Under the pieces are notes generated by a model. The model did not search any database. It was not told the DNA's origin and worked only from the letters and a program-made list of their open reading frames with translations. From DATHWB01 sp035544575 (GTDB taxonomy: Bacteria; Actinomycetota; Acidimicrobiia; Spongiisociales; ZC4RG35), in NCBI GenBank assembly GCA_035544575.1, contig DATKEC010000117.1, positions 11,898 to 75,897 of the forward strand: 64,000 nt of DNA. The letters are read 5' to 3'. Shown in pieces: positions 8,376-16,425 of the stretch. The translations under genes and the position numbers were made by a program. How positions within the stretch are numbered: the stretch's first letter is position 1; each line of letters begins with the position of its first letter.

Positions 8376-9944
8376 TCAGCCGGACAACGATACGTTCGTC
8401 AGGAACAAATGACCCTGTGTGTGGGCGATGAGTCCCGCAACGGATGCGGCCGTCGTCACCGGCGAGAGTCGGCCGCCGAGCACGATCTCAGGCTGACCTT
8501 CCATCGCCATTGCTTGTAGCTCCAGAATGGCGTTCCGGTAATCCTCGTCGCTCGGCATGGAACGCGCCTCGGTGAGCAGGTCGTAGAACTCCGGCCGCTG
8601 ATCGATCCACCCGAGCGCCTCGGTGAACAGTTTGTTGTACGGGTGCGAGAGCAGGTCGTACTCGTCGGGCTTCGGAACCATGGCGCACAGCGCGAGATCG
8701 AAGTTGCCGGCGTCGTCGCCCAACGTGCGTGCCACGTACGTCCCTACATCGAGAACGCTGATCGTGATGTCGATCCCGACCTCGGCGAGTTGGCTCTGCA
8801 CCGCTTGAGCCAGTGTCTCGAACTGGAACCCCAGGCCACACACGATCATCTCGCCGCCTTCGACTCCATCGGAGAACCCGGCCTCTGCCACCAGCGCCTG
8901 CGCCGTCTCGAGGTCGCGCTCGTTGTAAGAAGCGGCATCGGCGTTGAAGAAGGCCGGGTTGGCCTCCATCGGGTTCGACAACACCTGCATGAAGCCGAAC
9001 AGGCTGCGCGAGAGCGCCTGCCGGTCGAGTGCGTTGCTGACTGCCTGTCGAAGCTCCTGATTGTCCCACGGAGCACGACGCGTGTTGATGTGGAAGTGAT
9101 ACAGACCCGAGTTGAACCCCTCCGGAGGCGTCAGAATCTGAAGTCCGGCCTGCTGCAGGGTGGCGATCTCTCCGAGCGGCGTGTCCGCCAGCACCTGAAC
9201 CTCGTTCGTCCGGATCTGCAGGGACTGCACGGTTCCGTCGGGGACCGTGCGATAGATCACGCCGTCCAGGTATGGGAGGCCATCCTGCCAGTAGTCGGGA
9301 TTCCGCTCGACTTCGACCTGTTGGTTCCGCTCCCAGGACACGAACTTGAACGGACCGGTGCCCACGGGTGTCTCGGCGAGGTCGATCGTCGTGTCTTGTG
9401 GTGAGATGTAGACGTCCACCATCGTGCTCAGCAGAACCCGATCAGGTTCTGAGAGACGGATCTCCACGGTCCGATCGTCGACGGCGACAGTCTCCGTCAC
9501 ACGGGCCAGCAGCGGTGCGGTTCGACCCGCCTCCGGTTCTGTCGCCCGGCCCATCGAAGCCACAACGTCCTCGGCGTCGAACTCAGACCCATCGTGGAAG
9601 ACGACGTCATCCCGCAGGTTGAACGTCCACACCAGACCGTCCGCGGATGCGGACCAGTCCGTGGCGAGGCTTCCCACGATTTCATAGCTCGTGAGATCGA
9701 ACTCGACGAGGGTGTCGTAGATGTTCGTGATGATGTTCCGGTCGTTCGTCGAACCGAAACGGTTCGGGTGAAGACCCGTCGGGTCGGCCGACTGGGCGAT
9801 GACCAGGACGCCACCCGCGGTCGGCTCGGACGGTCCCGATCCGGTCGTGGTGGTGGCATCGTCTTCGCCACCGACACTGCTGCAAGCAGTGACGATCATC
9901 GCCAACGCCAAGAGCAGGGCCATCGAAGCTCGTATCCGCTGCAC
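8376..9944 (-). CDS. Solute-binding lipoprotein, family 5 (importer 1)
   Basis: A 522-residue extracellular binding protein of the oligopeptide/opine/nickel type. A signal peptide ends in the lipobox VTAC (about residue 21), followed by a short Thr-rich linker (ATTTTGSG) typical of actinobacterial lipoproteins. The mature part shows family 5 landmarks: NIYDTLVEFD, FNLRDDVVFHDGSEFDAEDV and VGTGPFKFVSWERN. The GTG start follows GAGGAGGT at good spacing. It heads the importer 1 operon (binding protein, two ATPases, two permeases). Its promoter region is shared with the CoA-transferase and contains three operators. The ligand is unknown; the family takes peptides, opines, sugars and metals. Confidence 0.92.
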   Translation of the reverse strand: MQRIRASMALLLALAMIVTACSSVGGEDDATTTTGSGPSEPTAGGVLVIAQSADPTGLHPNRFGSTNDRNIITNIYDTLVEFDLTSYEIVGSLATDWSASADGLVWTFNLRDDVVFHDGSEFDAEDVVASMGRATEPEAGRTAPLLARVTETVAVDDRTVEIRLSEPDRVLLSTMVDVYISPQDTTIDLAETPVGTGPFKFVSWERNQQVEVERNPDYWQDGLPYLDGVIYRTVPDGTVQSLQIRTNEVQVLADTPLGEIATLQQAGLQILTPPEGFNSGLYHFHINTRRAPWDNQELRQAVSNALDRQALSRSLFGFMQVLSNPMEANPAFFNADAASYNERDLETAQALVAEAGFSDGVEGGEMIVCGLGFQFETLAQAVQSQLAEVGIDITISVLDVGTYVARTLGDDAGNFDLALCAMVPKPDEYDLLSHPYNKLFTEALGWIDQRPEFYDLLTEARSMPSDEDYRNAILELQAMAMEGQPEIVLGGRLSPVTTAASVAGLIAHTQGHLFLTNVSLSG

Positions 9945-10042
9945 TAAGTACCTCCTCGGAGTGTCAACCTCGGGTGTCGATGTCGGGCGACCGACGGTCA
10001 GTTGATGTCAGACCGATCACCCGCTGTGAAATCGGAATCGTG

Positions 10043-10054
10043 GGAAACGATTCC
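10043..10054. promoter_or_regulatory. CG-centred LacI-type operator (GGAAACGATTCC)
   Basis: GGAAACGATTCC is a hybrid of the two half-site types found in the window (GGAAAC and GGAATC). A further GGAATCG half-site lies just to its left at 10034-10040. It is the operator nearest the binding-protein gene. Confidence 0.65.
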
Positions 10055-10155
10055 AACCGCGCCGACAATAGCGACGCTCCGAGCTGGCCGTCAACACATC
10101 GGAGCGAGACACCGCAGACGGACGTCATCCAGCGCCCGTCTGCGCCACTCACTCC

Positions 10156-10167
10156 GGAATCGATTCT
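10156..10167. promoter_or_regulatory. CG-centred LacI-type operator (GGAATCGATTCT)
   Basis: GGAATCGATTCT, 11 of 12 positions symmetric, lying between the other two operators of the divergent region. Confidence 0.65.
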
Positions 10168-10194
10168 GGCGTTGTCCGTTCGGCGATTGCTGGG

Positions 10195-10238
10195 ACTACG
10201 ACCTCATCCTAGAAACGTTTCTAGGATGAGGTCGTAGT
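10195..10238. promoter_or_regulatory. Perfect 44-bp palindrome with a LacI-type operator core
   Basis: Bases 10195-10238 equal their own reverse complement without a mismatch, centred on CG at 10216/10217. The core is TAGAAACGTTTCTA, and the outer arms are ACTACGACCTCATCC and its complement. The palindrome ends 22 bp before the CaiB-type start, so a bound repressor would block that promoter or leader. The symmetry extends far beyond the roughly 14-20 bp a LacI dimer contacts, so the arms may bind a second factor or form a cruciform or RNA hairpin. Confidence 0.8.
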
Positions 10239-10260
10239 TCGTACCAAACTGGATGGAGCG

Positions 10261-11523
10261 ATGAACCCCCCCACCGAGGACACTCGACCCCCTACGAGGC
10301 CAGCGCCCCTCTCCGACGTGCGTGTACTTGCAGTCGAACAGTACGGTGCGGGCCCTTTCGGCACTCTGCAACTCGCCGACCTCGGCGCCGAAGTCATCAA
10401 AATCGAGGATCCTCGTTCCGGCGGAGACGTCAGCCGCTACGTCCCGCCATTCCAGGACGGGGAGCACAGTCTGTTCTTCGAGTCGTTCAACCGAAACAAG
10501 CGGAGCTTGGGCCTCGACATCTCCAACCCCGCCGGGCGCCGGGTGTTCGAAGATCTCGTCGCCGTCTCCGACGTCGTGTACTCCAACCTTCGCGGCGACG
10601 TCCCCGCCCGGCTCCGGCTTCGCTACGCCGACCTGGCGGACGTCAACCCGGCGATCGTCTGCGTCTCATTGTCCGGATTCGGCATGACCGGACCCCGCGT
10701 GGCCGAACCAGGCTACGACCCGATTCTTCAGGCGCTGGCTGGGTGGATGAGTGTCACGGGCGACCCGGCCGGGCCGCCCACCAAATCGGGACTGTCGCTA
10801 GTTGATTATGCGGGCGGATACGTCGCCGCGATTTCACTACTCGCCGCGCTTCATGCCGCGCGGCGTGACGGCATCGGCATGGACTGCGACGTCAGCCTCT
10901 ACGACACCGCCATCAGCCTTCTCACCTACCCGGCGATCTGGTACCTCAACGGCGGACTCATACCCGAGCGCAAGGCGAACTCGGCTCATCCCTCCCTCAT
11001 CCCTTTTCAGGCATTCGAGGCGGCAGACGGATGGCTCACCGTCGCTTGCGCCAAAGAGAAGTTCTGGCAGCGCCTCGTCGTCGTGCTCGGGCTACCGGAA
11101 CTCACCACCGATCCCCGGTTTTCCGACTTCGACGCTCGGAGGGAACACGCAGCCAGCCTCGGACCGATCCTCGAGGGAGCCTTTCGTACCGACACGGTCG
11201 CGGGGTGGGTTGATCGTCTGGCAGACGCCGGAGTACCCACCGCCCCTGTCCAGTCCCTCCCCGAGGCACTGACGGACGCCCATACTCTCGCCCGCGACCT
11301 CATCGTCGAGACCGACCATCCACTGTTCGGGCCGATCCGCCAGGTCGCCAGTTCGGTCCGGGCAGGTAACTCGATCACGGATCACCGACCCGGACCCGCG
11401 CGCAACGAGGCGTCGGACTACGCCCTGTCCACGATCCTCGGCTATGACCAGCGGACCATCGCCGCGCTCACCGCGGAAGGAGCGTTCGGCGAGGTTTCCG
11501 CTGAGTCCAAAGACTGCCGATGA
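10261..11523 (+). CDS. CaiB/BaiF family (class III) CoA-transferase
   Basis: A 420-residue member of the family III CoA-transferases, which move CoA between carboxylic acids, or of the related racemases and lyases. Recognisable segments are LADLGAEVIKIEDP near the N-terminus, NRNKRSLGLD, SGFGMTGP and GYDPILQALAGWMSVTGDP. Asp182 (SLVDYAGG) is the probable catalytic aspartate. It is divergent from importer 1 and 101 bp upstream of the lacI-type gene. In this setting it would activate an organic acid produced by the pathway. The acid cannot be named, although a frameshifted mesaconyl-CoA-hydratase-like gene at 46820 would fit a C5-dicarboxylate route (inference). Confidence 0.88.
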   Translation: MNPPTEDTRPPTRPAPLSDVRVLAVEQYGAGPFGTLQLADLGAEVIKIEDPRSGGDVSRYVPPFQDGEHSLFFESFNRNKRSLGLDISNPAGRRVFEDLVAVSDVVYSNLRGDVPARLRLRYADLADVNPAIVCVSLSGFGMTGPRVAEPGYDPILQALAGWMSVTGDPAGPPTKSGLSLVDYAGGYVAAISLLAALHAARRDGIGMDCDVSLYDTAISLLTYPAIWYLNGGLIPERKANSAHPSLIPFQAFEAADGWLTVACAKEKFWQRLVVVLGLPELTTDPRFSDFDARREHAASLGPILEGAFRTDTVAGWVDRLADAGVPTAPVQSLPEALTDAHTLARDLIVETDHPLFGPIRQVASSVRAGNSITDHRPGPARNEASDYALSTILGYDQRTIAALTAEGAFGEVSAESKDCR

Positions 11524-11580
11524 ACCGCCCACGATTACAGGCCCGGTCTGATGTCGGCCGTTACGATTCCGGGCCACTCC

Positions 11581-11601
11581 GGAAACGTTGAAGCGTTTTC
11601 G
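11581..11601. promoter_or_regulatory. Operator upstream of the lacI-type gene
   Basis: GGAAACGTTGAA (centre 11586/11587) is followed by a second half element, GCGTTTTC. Together they form an inverted repeat GGAAACG-N6-CGTTTTC about 24 bp before the GTG start. The position suggests autoregulation of the repressor. Confidence 0.6.
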
Positions 11602-11624
11602 GCCATCCGAGCCCAGGGAGTTGC

Positions 11625-12650
11625 GTGCACAGCGGAGAAAACAACCCCACGATGAAGGAAGTGGCGTCTCGCGCTGGCGTCGCGCTCTCCTCCGTCTCCC
11701 GAGTTCTCAACCACCATCCCGACGTGAGCGAACGCATGCGCCGGCGAGTTCTGAACGCGGTCGACGACCTCGGCTATGAGCCGAACCTTGTCGCGTCGAG
11801 CCTGCGCCGCGGGTCGACCCATACGATCGGCTTCGTCGTCTCCGACATCTCCAACCCGCTGTTCGCAGACTTCACGAAGGGAGCGGGTGACCGGCTCCAT
11901 GCCGCCGGCTATTCGATGGTGCTCACCAACGCCGGAAGCGACCCGGAACAAGATGAAGCGATGATCCGCCTCCTCCGCTGGAGGAGGGTGGACGGCCTGA
12001 TCACGTCGCTCGCAGACGAGTCCCGCCCAGATACGATCGCCGAACTCCAGCGGATAGAAGTCCCCATCGTTCTACTCGACCGGTTCGTCGACGAACTTCC
12101 GAATGCCTCTGTCATCAGTGCCGAACACGCCTCGGGGATGACAGAGGCGACGGCGCAGTTGCTCGCCCTCGGCCACCGCCGCATCGCCTTGATCTCCGGA
12201 TCCCCCCGCATCCGGCCTCCGAACGAGCGGGTGGAGGGCTTCCGACGGGCATTCGACCGCTTCCGTATCCCGTACCCATCCGACCTCGTGCGTCTGGGGA
12301 GCTTCTCGCCGGAGTTCGGGACACGTTCCACCACTGAATTGCTCGCCTTGCCCGAGCCGCCAACGGCGATCATCTCTGGTGGCAACTTGTTGCTGACGGG
12401 CGTGTTGCGAGCGTTGCGGAGCGCCGCGCTGCATCCGGGTCGGGACATCGCGATAATCTCCTGCGACGACGTCGCGCTCGCGGAACTGCACACCCCGCCT
12501 ATCACTGTGATCGCCCGCGACACGGTCCGAATGGGCGAGTTGGCAGCGGAGTTGATGCTGGAGCGCCTCGCATCCGAGGATGCTCCGCCCCGCGTCGAAC
12601 GCGTGCCCACCACCGTCGTGATGCGCGAGTCGACTTTCCCGCTGAGGTAG
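11625..12650 (+). CDS. LacI family transcriptional regulator
   Basis: A 341-residue repressor, the only DNA-binding regulator seen in the window. The N-terminal helix-turn-helix is TMKEVASRAGVALSSVSRVL (about residues 9-28), followed by the hinge segment PNLVASSLRRG and a type I periplasmic-binding-like sensor core (IGFVVSDISNPLFADF, FVDELPNASVISAE, AIISGGNLLLTGVLRAL). The GTG start follows GGGAG; an internal ATG at 11652 would leave the helix-turn-helix without a leader. LacI proteins bind CG-centred palindromes, and such a palindrome lies in its own promoter, so it is the obvious candidate for the window-wide operators. Its effector is unknown. Confidence 0.93.
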   Translation: MHSGENNPTMKEVASRAGVALSSVSRVLNHHPDVSERMRRRVLNAVDDLGYEPNLVASSLRRGSTHTIGFVVSDISNPLFADFTKGAGDRLHAAGYSMVLTNAGSDPEQDEAMIRLLRWRRVDGLITSLADESRPDTIAELQRIEVPIVLLDRFVDELPNASVISAEHASGMTEATAQLLALGHRRIALISGSPRIRPPNERVEGFRRAFDRFRIPYPSDLVRLGSFSPEFGTRSTTELLALPEPPTAIISGGNLLLTGVLRALRSAALHPGRDIAIISCDDVALAELHTPPITVIARDTVRMGELAAELMLERLASEDAPPRVERVPTTVVMRESTFPLR

Positions 12651-12660
12651 TCGGCGTCGC

Positions 12661-12900
12661 CTAGGTCTCTATGACGCAGAGACCGGCCCCGGTGGCTACC
12701 TCGTCGCCCTCTGACACCAGCGTCTCGACCAACGTCCCCCCGATCGGCGTGGGCACCTCCATCTCGACCTTGTCGGTCTCGACCCGCACGATGGGATCAC
12801 CGGCCGCCACCGTTCCACCGATTGGAACCAACCAATCCAGCAGCAGGACCTCGTCGACGGTGTCGGCGACCTTGGGCAGCTTCACGATACTCCGTGGCAC
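12661..12900 (-). CDS. Free-standing lipoyl-domain (biotinyl/lipoyl attachment) protein
   Basis: A 79-residue protein that is one lipoyl domain and nothing else: a flattened beta-barrel with the ETDKVEME turn, whose Lys44 is the modification site. It lies 12 bp after E1 alpha and is third in the E1 beta, E1 alpha, lipoyl operon. In normal 2-oxoacid dehydrogenases this domain is fused to the E2 acyltransferase core; here that core and E3 are absent from the neighbourhood. The flanking ETDK sequence and the E1 neighbours favour lipoylation over biotinylation. The 3' end converges on lacI with a 10-bp gap. Confidence 0.88.
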   Translation of the reverse strand: MPRSIVKLPKVADTVDEVLLLDWLVPIGGTVAAGDPIVRVETDKVEMEVPTPIGGTLVETLVSEGDEVATGAGLCVIET

Positions 12901-12912
12901 AGCGGCGACCTC

Positions 12913-13896
12913 CTAGGCGTACACATTGCGGAACATCGCGGCGGGCTCGGGGAAGGGTGACTCCTTCACCTGAGCTACCAACTCCTCGAGTGCTCCGCCG
13001 ACCGCTTTCTCGAGTTGCTCTGCGGATTCCGCAGTGAGCACTCCCTCGTCGATCAGTCTGGCGCGGAACGTGTTGATCGGATCCCGCTCGTACCACCTCT
13101 CGAACTCACCTGGGACCCGATAGGGAGCGGTGTCGGCCCGGGAATGGCCGGCATAGCGGTAGGTCTTTGCTTCGAGCAGGCTCGGCCCGTCGCCGGCACG
13201 CGCCCGGGCGAGGGCTGTGTTCATCGCCTGTTCGACCGCGTCGGGGTCCTGGCCATTCACGATCACACCCGGGATGCCGTACGACACCGCTCGGTCGGCG
13301 AGATCCTCGATGGGTGTCGTGACATCGATCCGGCTGTATTCGCCGTACTGGTTGTTCTCGCAGACGAACACCACAGGGAGCTTCCAGATGGCGGCCAGGT
13401 TGATTCCCTCGTGGAATGCACCGATGTTCGAGGCGCCGTCACCGAAGACCGCAATCGCGGCATCGTCGGTTCCGTTCACCTGAGCAGTCAGCGCGGCGCC
13501 CGCGGCCACGGGAATGCCTGCGCCGATGATCGCGAACGTCGGAAGAAGACCCACCTCGGGCTCGCACAGATGCATGGAGCCGCCCACACCTCCCACCGAT
13601 CCACCCACACGACCCATGATCTCGGCGAGGACGCTCTCTCCGGTCACACCCAATGCAAGCGCCACACCGTGACCTCGATAGGTACAGGTCACCTGATCGG
13701 TGGGCCGAGCGGCCGCGGCGATGCCCACGGCAACCGCCTCCTGACCCTGGCAGGTATGAGTGGTACCGTGGACGATCCCCTCGGCGAACAGATCCTTGAC
13801 ACGATCCTCGAACGAGCGGATCTCCACCATCCGGCGGAACCGCTCTACGCGATCGGTCTGCAATGCCCTCCGGCGCTCGAGCGGAACTGAACTCAT
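12913..13896 (-). CDS. 2-oxoacid/acetoin dehydrogenase E1 component, alpha subunit
   Basis: A 327-residue thiamine-diphosphate E1 alpha subunit of the pyruvate/acetoin dehydrogenase type, which would decarboxylate a 2-oxo acid or acetoin-like substrate and reductively acylate a lipoyl group. The TPP/Mg motif GDGASNIG (from residue 152) ends in the Asn pair of CENNQYGEYSRI. GTTHTCQGQEAVAVG and GVGGSMH are also family landmarks. I start at MSSVPLE, whose ATG overlaps the E1 beta stop (ATGA). The order beta-alpha-lipoyl is reversed from the common alpha-beta-E2 order. Confidence 0.92.
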   Translation of the reverse strand: MSSVPLERRRALQTDRVERFRRMVEIRSFEDRVKDLFAEGIVHGTTHTCQGQEAVAVGIAAAARPTDQVTCTYRGHGVALALGVTGESVLAEIMGRVGGSVGGVGGSMHLCEPEVGLLPTFAIIGAGIPVAAGAALTAQVNGTDDAAIAVFGDGASNIGAFHEGINLAAIWKLPVVFVCENNQYGEYSRIDVTTPIEDLADRAVSYGIPGVIVNGQDPDAVEQAMNTALARARAGDGPSLLEAKTYRYAGHSRADTAPYRVPGEFERWYERDPINTFRARLIDEGVLTAESAEQLEKAVGGALEELVAQVKESPFPEPAAMFRNVYA

Positions 13897-14906
13897 CTCG
13901 ACTCCTTCTTCTTCCACCACGGAGACGGGAGAGAACCCGTCGCCAGTAGCTCGTCGACCTGGCTCACCACGTACTCGGCGGAGGGAAGAAAACGGGCCTC
14001 GAGTTCCTTGCCGAACGGGACAGGGACATCTGGACAGGTGATGCGGGTGATCGGCGCCGTGAGATGCCGGAAGCCCTCACCGGCCAACCGGGCAGCGACC
14101 TCGACCCCCCATCCGCCGGTGAAAGGAGACTCTTCCACGAGTACGAGACGGCCTGTGCGCTCCACCGAGAACAGGACCGCCTCGACGTCCCAGGGCAGGA
14201 GAGATCGCAGGTCGATGACGTCTGCCGACCACGACGCCATCGCCGTAGCTTCGAGGACGGTGCGAACCATCGCCCCGAGCGTGACGATCGTGACATCGTC
14301 TCCTGACTCCGCGAGCTGGGCAGAACCGAGCTGCACGAGTTGGTCATCGCCGGTCTCGACGTCGCCCCTGGTGGCGTAGAGCACCCGGGGCTCGAGGACG
14401 ACGACGGGATTGGGATCGCGGATCGCCGACCGGATCAGCCCATAGGCGTTCTGGGGGCTGGAGGCCACGGCCAGCTTGAGGCCGGGCGTGGCGAACATCC
14501 ACGTTTCGAGCGTCTGTGAGTGTTGTGCCCCAAAGCCGAGTCCTGCACCGACCGACGCTCGCACAACCATCGGCACGGTCACCTTCCCGCCCGAGAGGTA
14601 ATGGAACTTGGCCGCCTCGGTCGACACCTGATCGAGGGCGACTCCGAGAAACTCCACGAACATGATCTCGACCACGGGGCGCAGGCCGGTGCAGGCGGCG
14701 CCGACCGCCGCCCCGACGAATCCCATCTCGGAGATCGGAGTGTCGCGTACGCGCAGCGGCCCGAACTCGTCGAGCAGACCATCCGAGGTCTTGAATGGTC
14801 CTCCCGCTGCTGCGACGTCCTCGCCGAGCACGACGACGGACGCGTCGGCCCGCATCTCGTCGGCGATACCCGCCGCAATCGCCTGGTTCATTCGCATCTT
14901 GGGCAT
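13893..14906 (-). CDS. 2-oxoacid/acetoin dehydrogenase E1 component, beta subunit
   Basis: A 337-residue E1 beta subunit starting MPKMRMNQAIAAGIADEM. It has the transketolase-like pyrimidine-binding domain (VVLGEDVA, ISEMGFVGAAVGAA, GAQHSQTLETW) and the C-terminal domain (VIDLRSLLPWD, VEESPFTGGWG). It pairs with the alpha subunit downstream to form the TPP sites. The ATG at 14906 follows GAGAGGAG. The upstream frame extension to 15305 would cover the promoter and run into the amidohydrolase gene, so it is rejected. An operator lies 39 bp upstream of the ATG. Confidence 0.92.
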   Translation of the reverse strand: MPKMRMNQAIAAGIADEMRADASVVVLGEDVAAAGGPFKTSDGLLDEFGPLRVRDTPISEMGFVGAAVGAACTGLRPVVEIMFVEFLGVALDQVSTEAAKFHYLSGGKVTVPMVVRASVGAGLGFGAQHSQTLETWMFATPGLKLAVASSPQNAYGLIRSAIRDPNPVVVLEPRVLYATRGDVETGDDQLVQLGSAQLAESGDDVTIVTLGAMVRTVLEATAMASWSADVIDLRSLLPWDVEAVLFSVERTGRLVLVEESPFTGGWGVEVAARLAGEGFRHLTAPITRITCPDVPVPFGKELEARFLPSAEYVVSQVDELLATGSLPSPWWKKKESR

Positions 14907-14944
14907 GGTTCTCCTCTCGGTGCGGCGACTATAGCGACGGGTCC

Positions 14945-14956
14945 GGAAACGTATCC
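14945..14956. promoter_or_regulatory. CG-centred LacI-type operator (GGAAACGTATCC)
   Basis: GGAAACGTATCC lies in the 103-bp gap upstream of the E1 beta gene, so the E1-lipoyl operon probably has its own repressed promoter rather than only reading through from the amidohydrolase. A further GGGAAACG half-site lies at 14972-14979. Confidence 0.65.
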
Positions 14957-15009
14957 ATCCGCCCAAGAGGTGGGAAACGGAAGACCAAGCCAGCTCCGGG
15001 CGGTACCTT

Positions 15010-16308
15010 TCAGCTTGCCGGGACCCCTGCCTGATGGAGGATGAGCTCGGAAACGGGATCATCCTCCCACCCATCGAATGTACCCATCCGGAGGCGGATT
15101 TCGTCCACGTCGAGCGGCCTTCCCGCTCGCACGACGAGGCGGATGTCCCCGAGTGCGAGGATGTCGACGAGCGGATCGGCCCGGACGACGACGACGTCGG
15201 CGCGGTACCCAGGCGCCAGCGCGCCAACCTGGTCGCCGACCCCAAGCGCGGCGGCGGCGTGCACCGTGGCAGCGGCGAGGGCTTCGTGCGGTCGCAGACC
15301 CGCATCCACCATCAGCGCCAGTTCGTCGTGCAGGCCGAATCCGGGGACGATATTCGGCCACGGTGCGTCTGAACCGGCGATGACCCGACAGCCTGCCGCA
15401 TGGAGTGTCTGCAAGATCGACTTCATCGCCACGGCACTCCCTTGTCGGGCGAGGCGTTCTTCGGCAGACCCTGTGCGATGGGGGAACCGGGACCAGGCAT
15501 CGAGGATGCCCGGATGAACCCACTCTCGACGCCTGTCGTTTGCGAACACCATGTCGTTGACCGTCGCGAGACGGTCCCAGACCACGAGGGTCGGGCACAA
15601 CGTCGTGCCTGCGGCGAGGAGGCGTTCTGCGATGTCGGCGGTCTCATCCGCCGGAACCGTCGGCCCGTCGACGTGATGCACACAACCCGACAGATGCTCG
15701 AGTTCTGCGACCCCGCCTGCCAGCGCCTCAGCGAGCGATGAGACGCCAAGGTGAGCGAGCACGTCCAGACCCACGCCGCGAGCGGTCTCGACGGCGGCCG
15801 CGATCTGGGCCGGCGTGACGTTCACGTAGAGTTTCACGGCGTCGACACCGGCAGCCGCGAGTTCACGCACCGACATGCGGATCGCCTCGACGTCGACGTG
15901 TGATCGGCCGATCGTGGGCCACCAGGCCTGCTCGCCGTCGAGCAGCGGTCCCGTGCAGAGTATGGTCGGGCCGGATGTCGGGTCCTCGGTGGTTCGGCGC
16001 CGCCGTTCCAGGATCCAGTCGAGGCGGTTGCCCGTGTCGCGTACGGTGGTGACACCTGCCGCCAGCAGTCCCGGAAGCATCCAATCCGCCAAATGCACGT
16101 GAGAGTCGATGAGCCCCGGAACGGCGGTCCCCTGCACCTCCACCCGGCGCACGCCGGACGGGGAACCCGGTTGAATCGACGTGATTCGGTCCCCGTCGAT
16201 CATCAACGCATGCCGTTCGATGATCCGATGGCCGTCCCAAATCCTGTCCGGGATCAGGGCCCATCTGTCCGGGATCAGGGCCCATCGTTCAGGGATGTCG
16301 TCGCTCAT
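15010..16308 (-). CDS. Metal-dependent amidohydrolase (imidazolonepropionase/prolidase-like)
   Basis: A 432-residue amidohydrolase-superfamily enzyme with the metal-binding HVHL (GLIDSHVHLADW), the carboxylatable Lys of DAVKLYVN, His in LAHLGVSS and HLSGCVHH, and the catalytic Asp of IAGSDAPWPN. The terminal beta-sandwich segment is GYRADVVVV. Members hydrolyse cyclic or linear amides, often X-Pro or acylated amino-acid bonds. I start at MSDDIPERW (ATG 16308, preceded by GGAGGAG), not at the longer frame to 16419. The N-terminus contains a perfect in-frame duplication of seven residues (ALIPDRW twice) from a 21-bp repeat. It is probably co-transcribed with the aminotransferase upstream. Confidence 0.87.
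   Translation of the reverse strand: MSDDIPERWALIPDRWALIPDRIWDGHRIIERHALMIDGDRITSIQPGSPSGVRRVEVQGTAVPGLIDSHVHLADWMLPGLLAAGVTTVRDTGNRLDWILERRRRTTEDPTSGPTILCTGPLLDGEQAWWPTIGRSHVDVEAIRMSVRELAAAGVDAVKLYVNVTPAQIAAAVETARGVGLDVLAHLGVSSLAEALAGGVAELEHLSGCVHHVDGPTVPADETADIAERLLAAGTTLCPTLVVWDRLATVNDMVFANDRRREWVHPGILDAWSRFPHRTGSAEERLARQGSAVAMKSILQTLHAAGCRVIAGSDAPWPNIVPGFGLHDELALMVDAGLRPHEALAAATVHAAAALGVGDQVGALAPGYRADVVVVRADPLVDILALGDIRLVVRAGRPLDVDEIRLRMGTFDGWEDDPVSELILHQAGVPAS
16244..16285. repeat. Perfect 21-bp tandem duplication in the amidohydrolase N-terminus
   Basis: Two identical 21-bp units, CTGTCCGGGATCAGGGCCCAT, at 16244-16264 and 16265-16285. They keep the reading frame and add seven residues to the N-terminus of the amidohydrolase. 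The absence of any mismatch suggests a recent slippage event. Confidence 0.85.
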
Positions 16309-16425
16309 CTGCTCCTCCTCCGGGGAACCACGCCTCTCTCGCCCCACAGTCGCTCCGGGCGACGTGGCAGCGTACGTGCTGGCCGATGCGCTTCGGTCTC
16401 GACGAGCGCCGACCACCAACGTGGA

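Larger units (their letters stand above)
9945..10260. promoter_or_regulatory. 316-bp divergent control region with three operators
   Basis: The longest non-coding stretch in the window, between importer 1 and the CaiB-type gene. It holds three CG-centred operators, centred at 10048/10049, 10161/10162 and 10216/10217 (113 and 55 bp apart). Multiple operators on a divergent promoter suggest looping repression by a tetrameric LacI-type protein (inference). No gene, tRNA or other element was seen in it. Confidence 0.7.
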
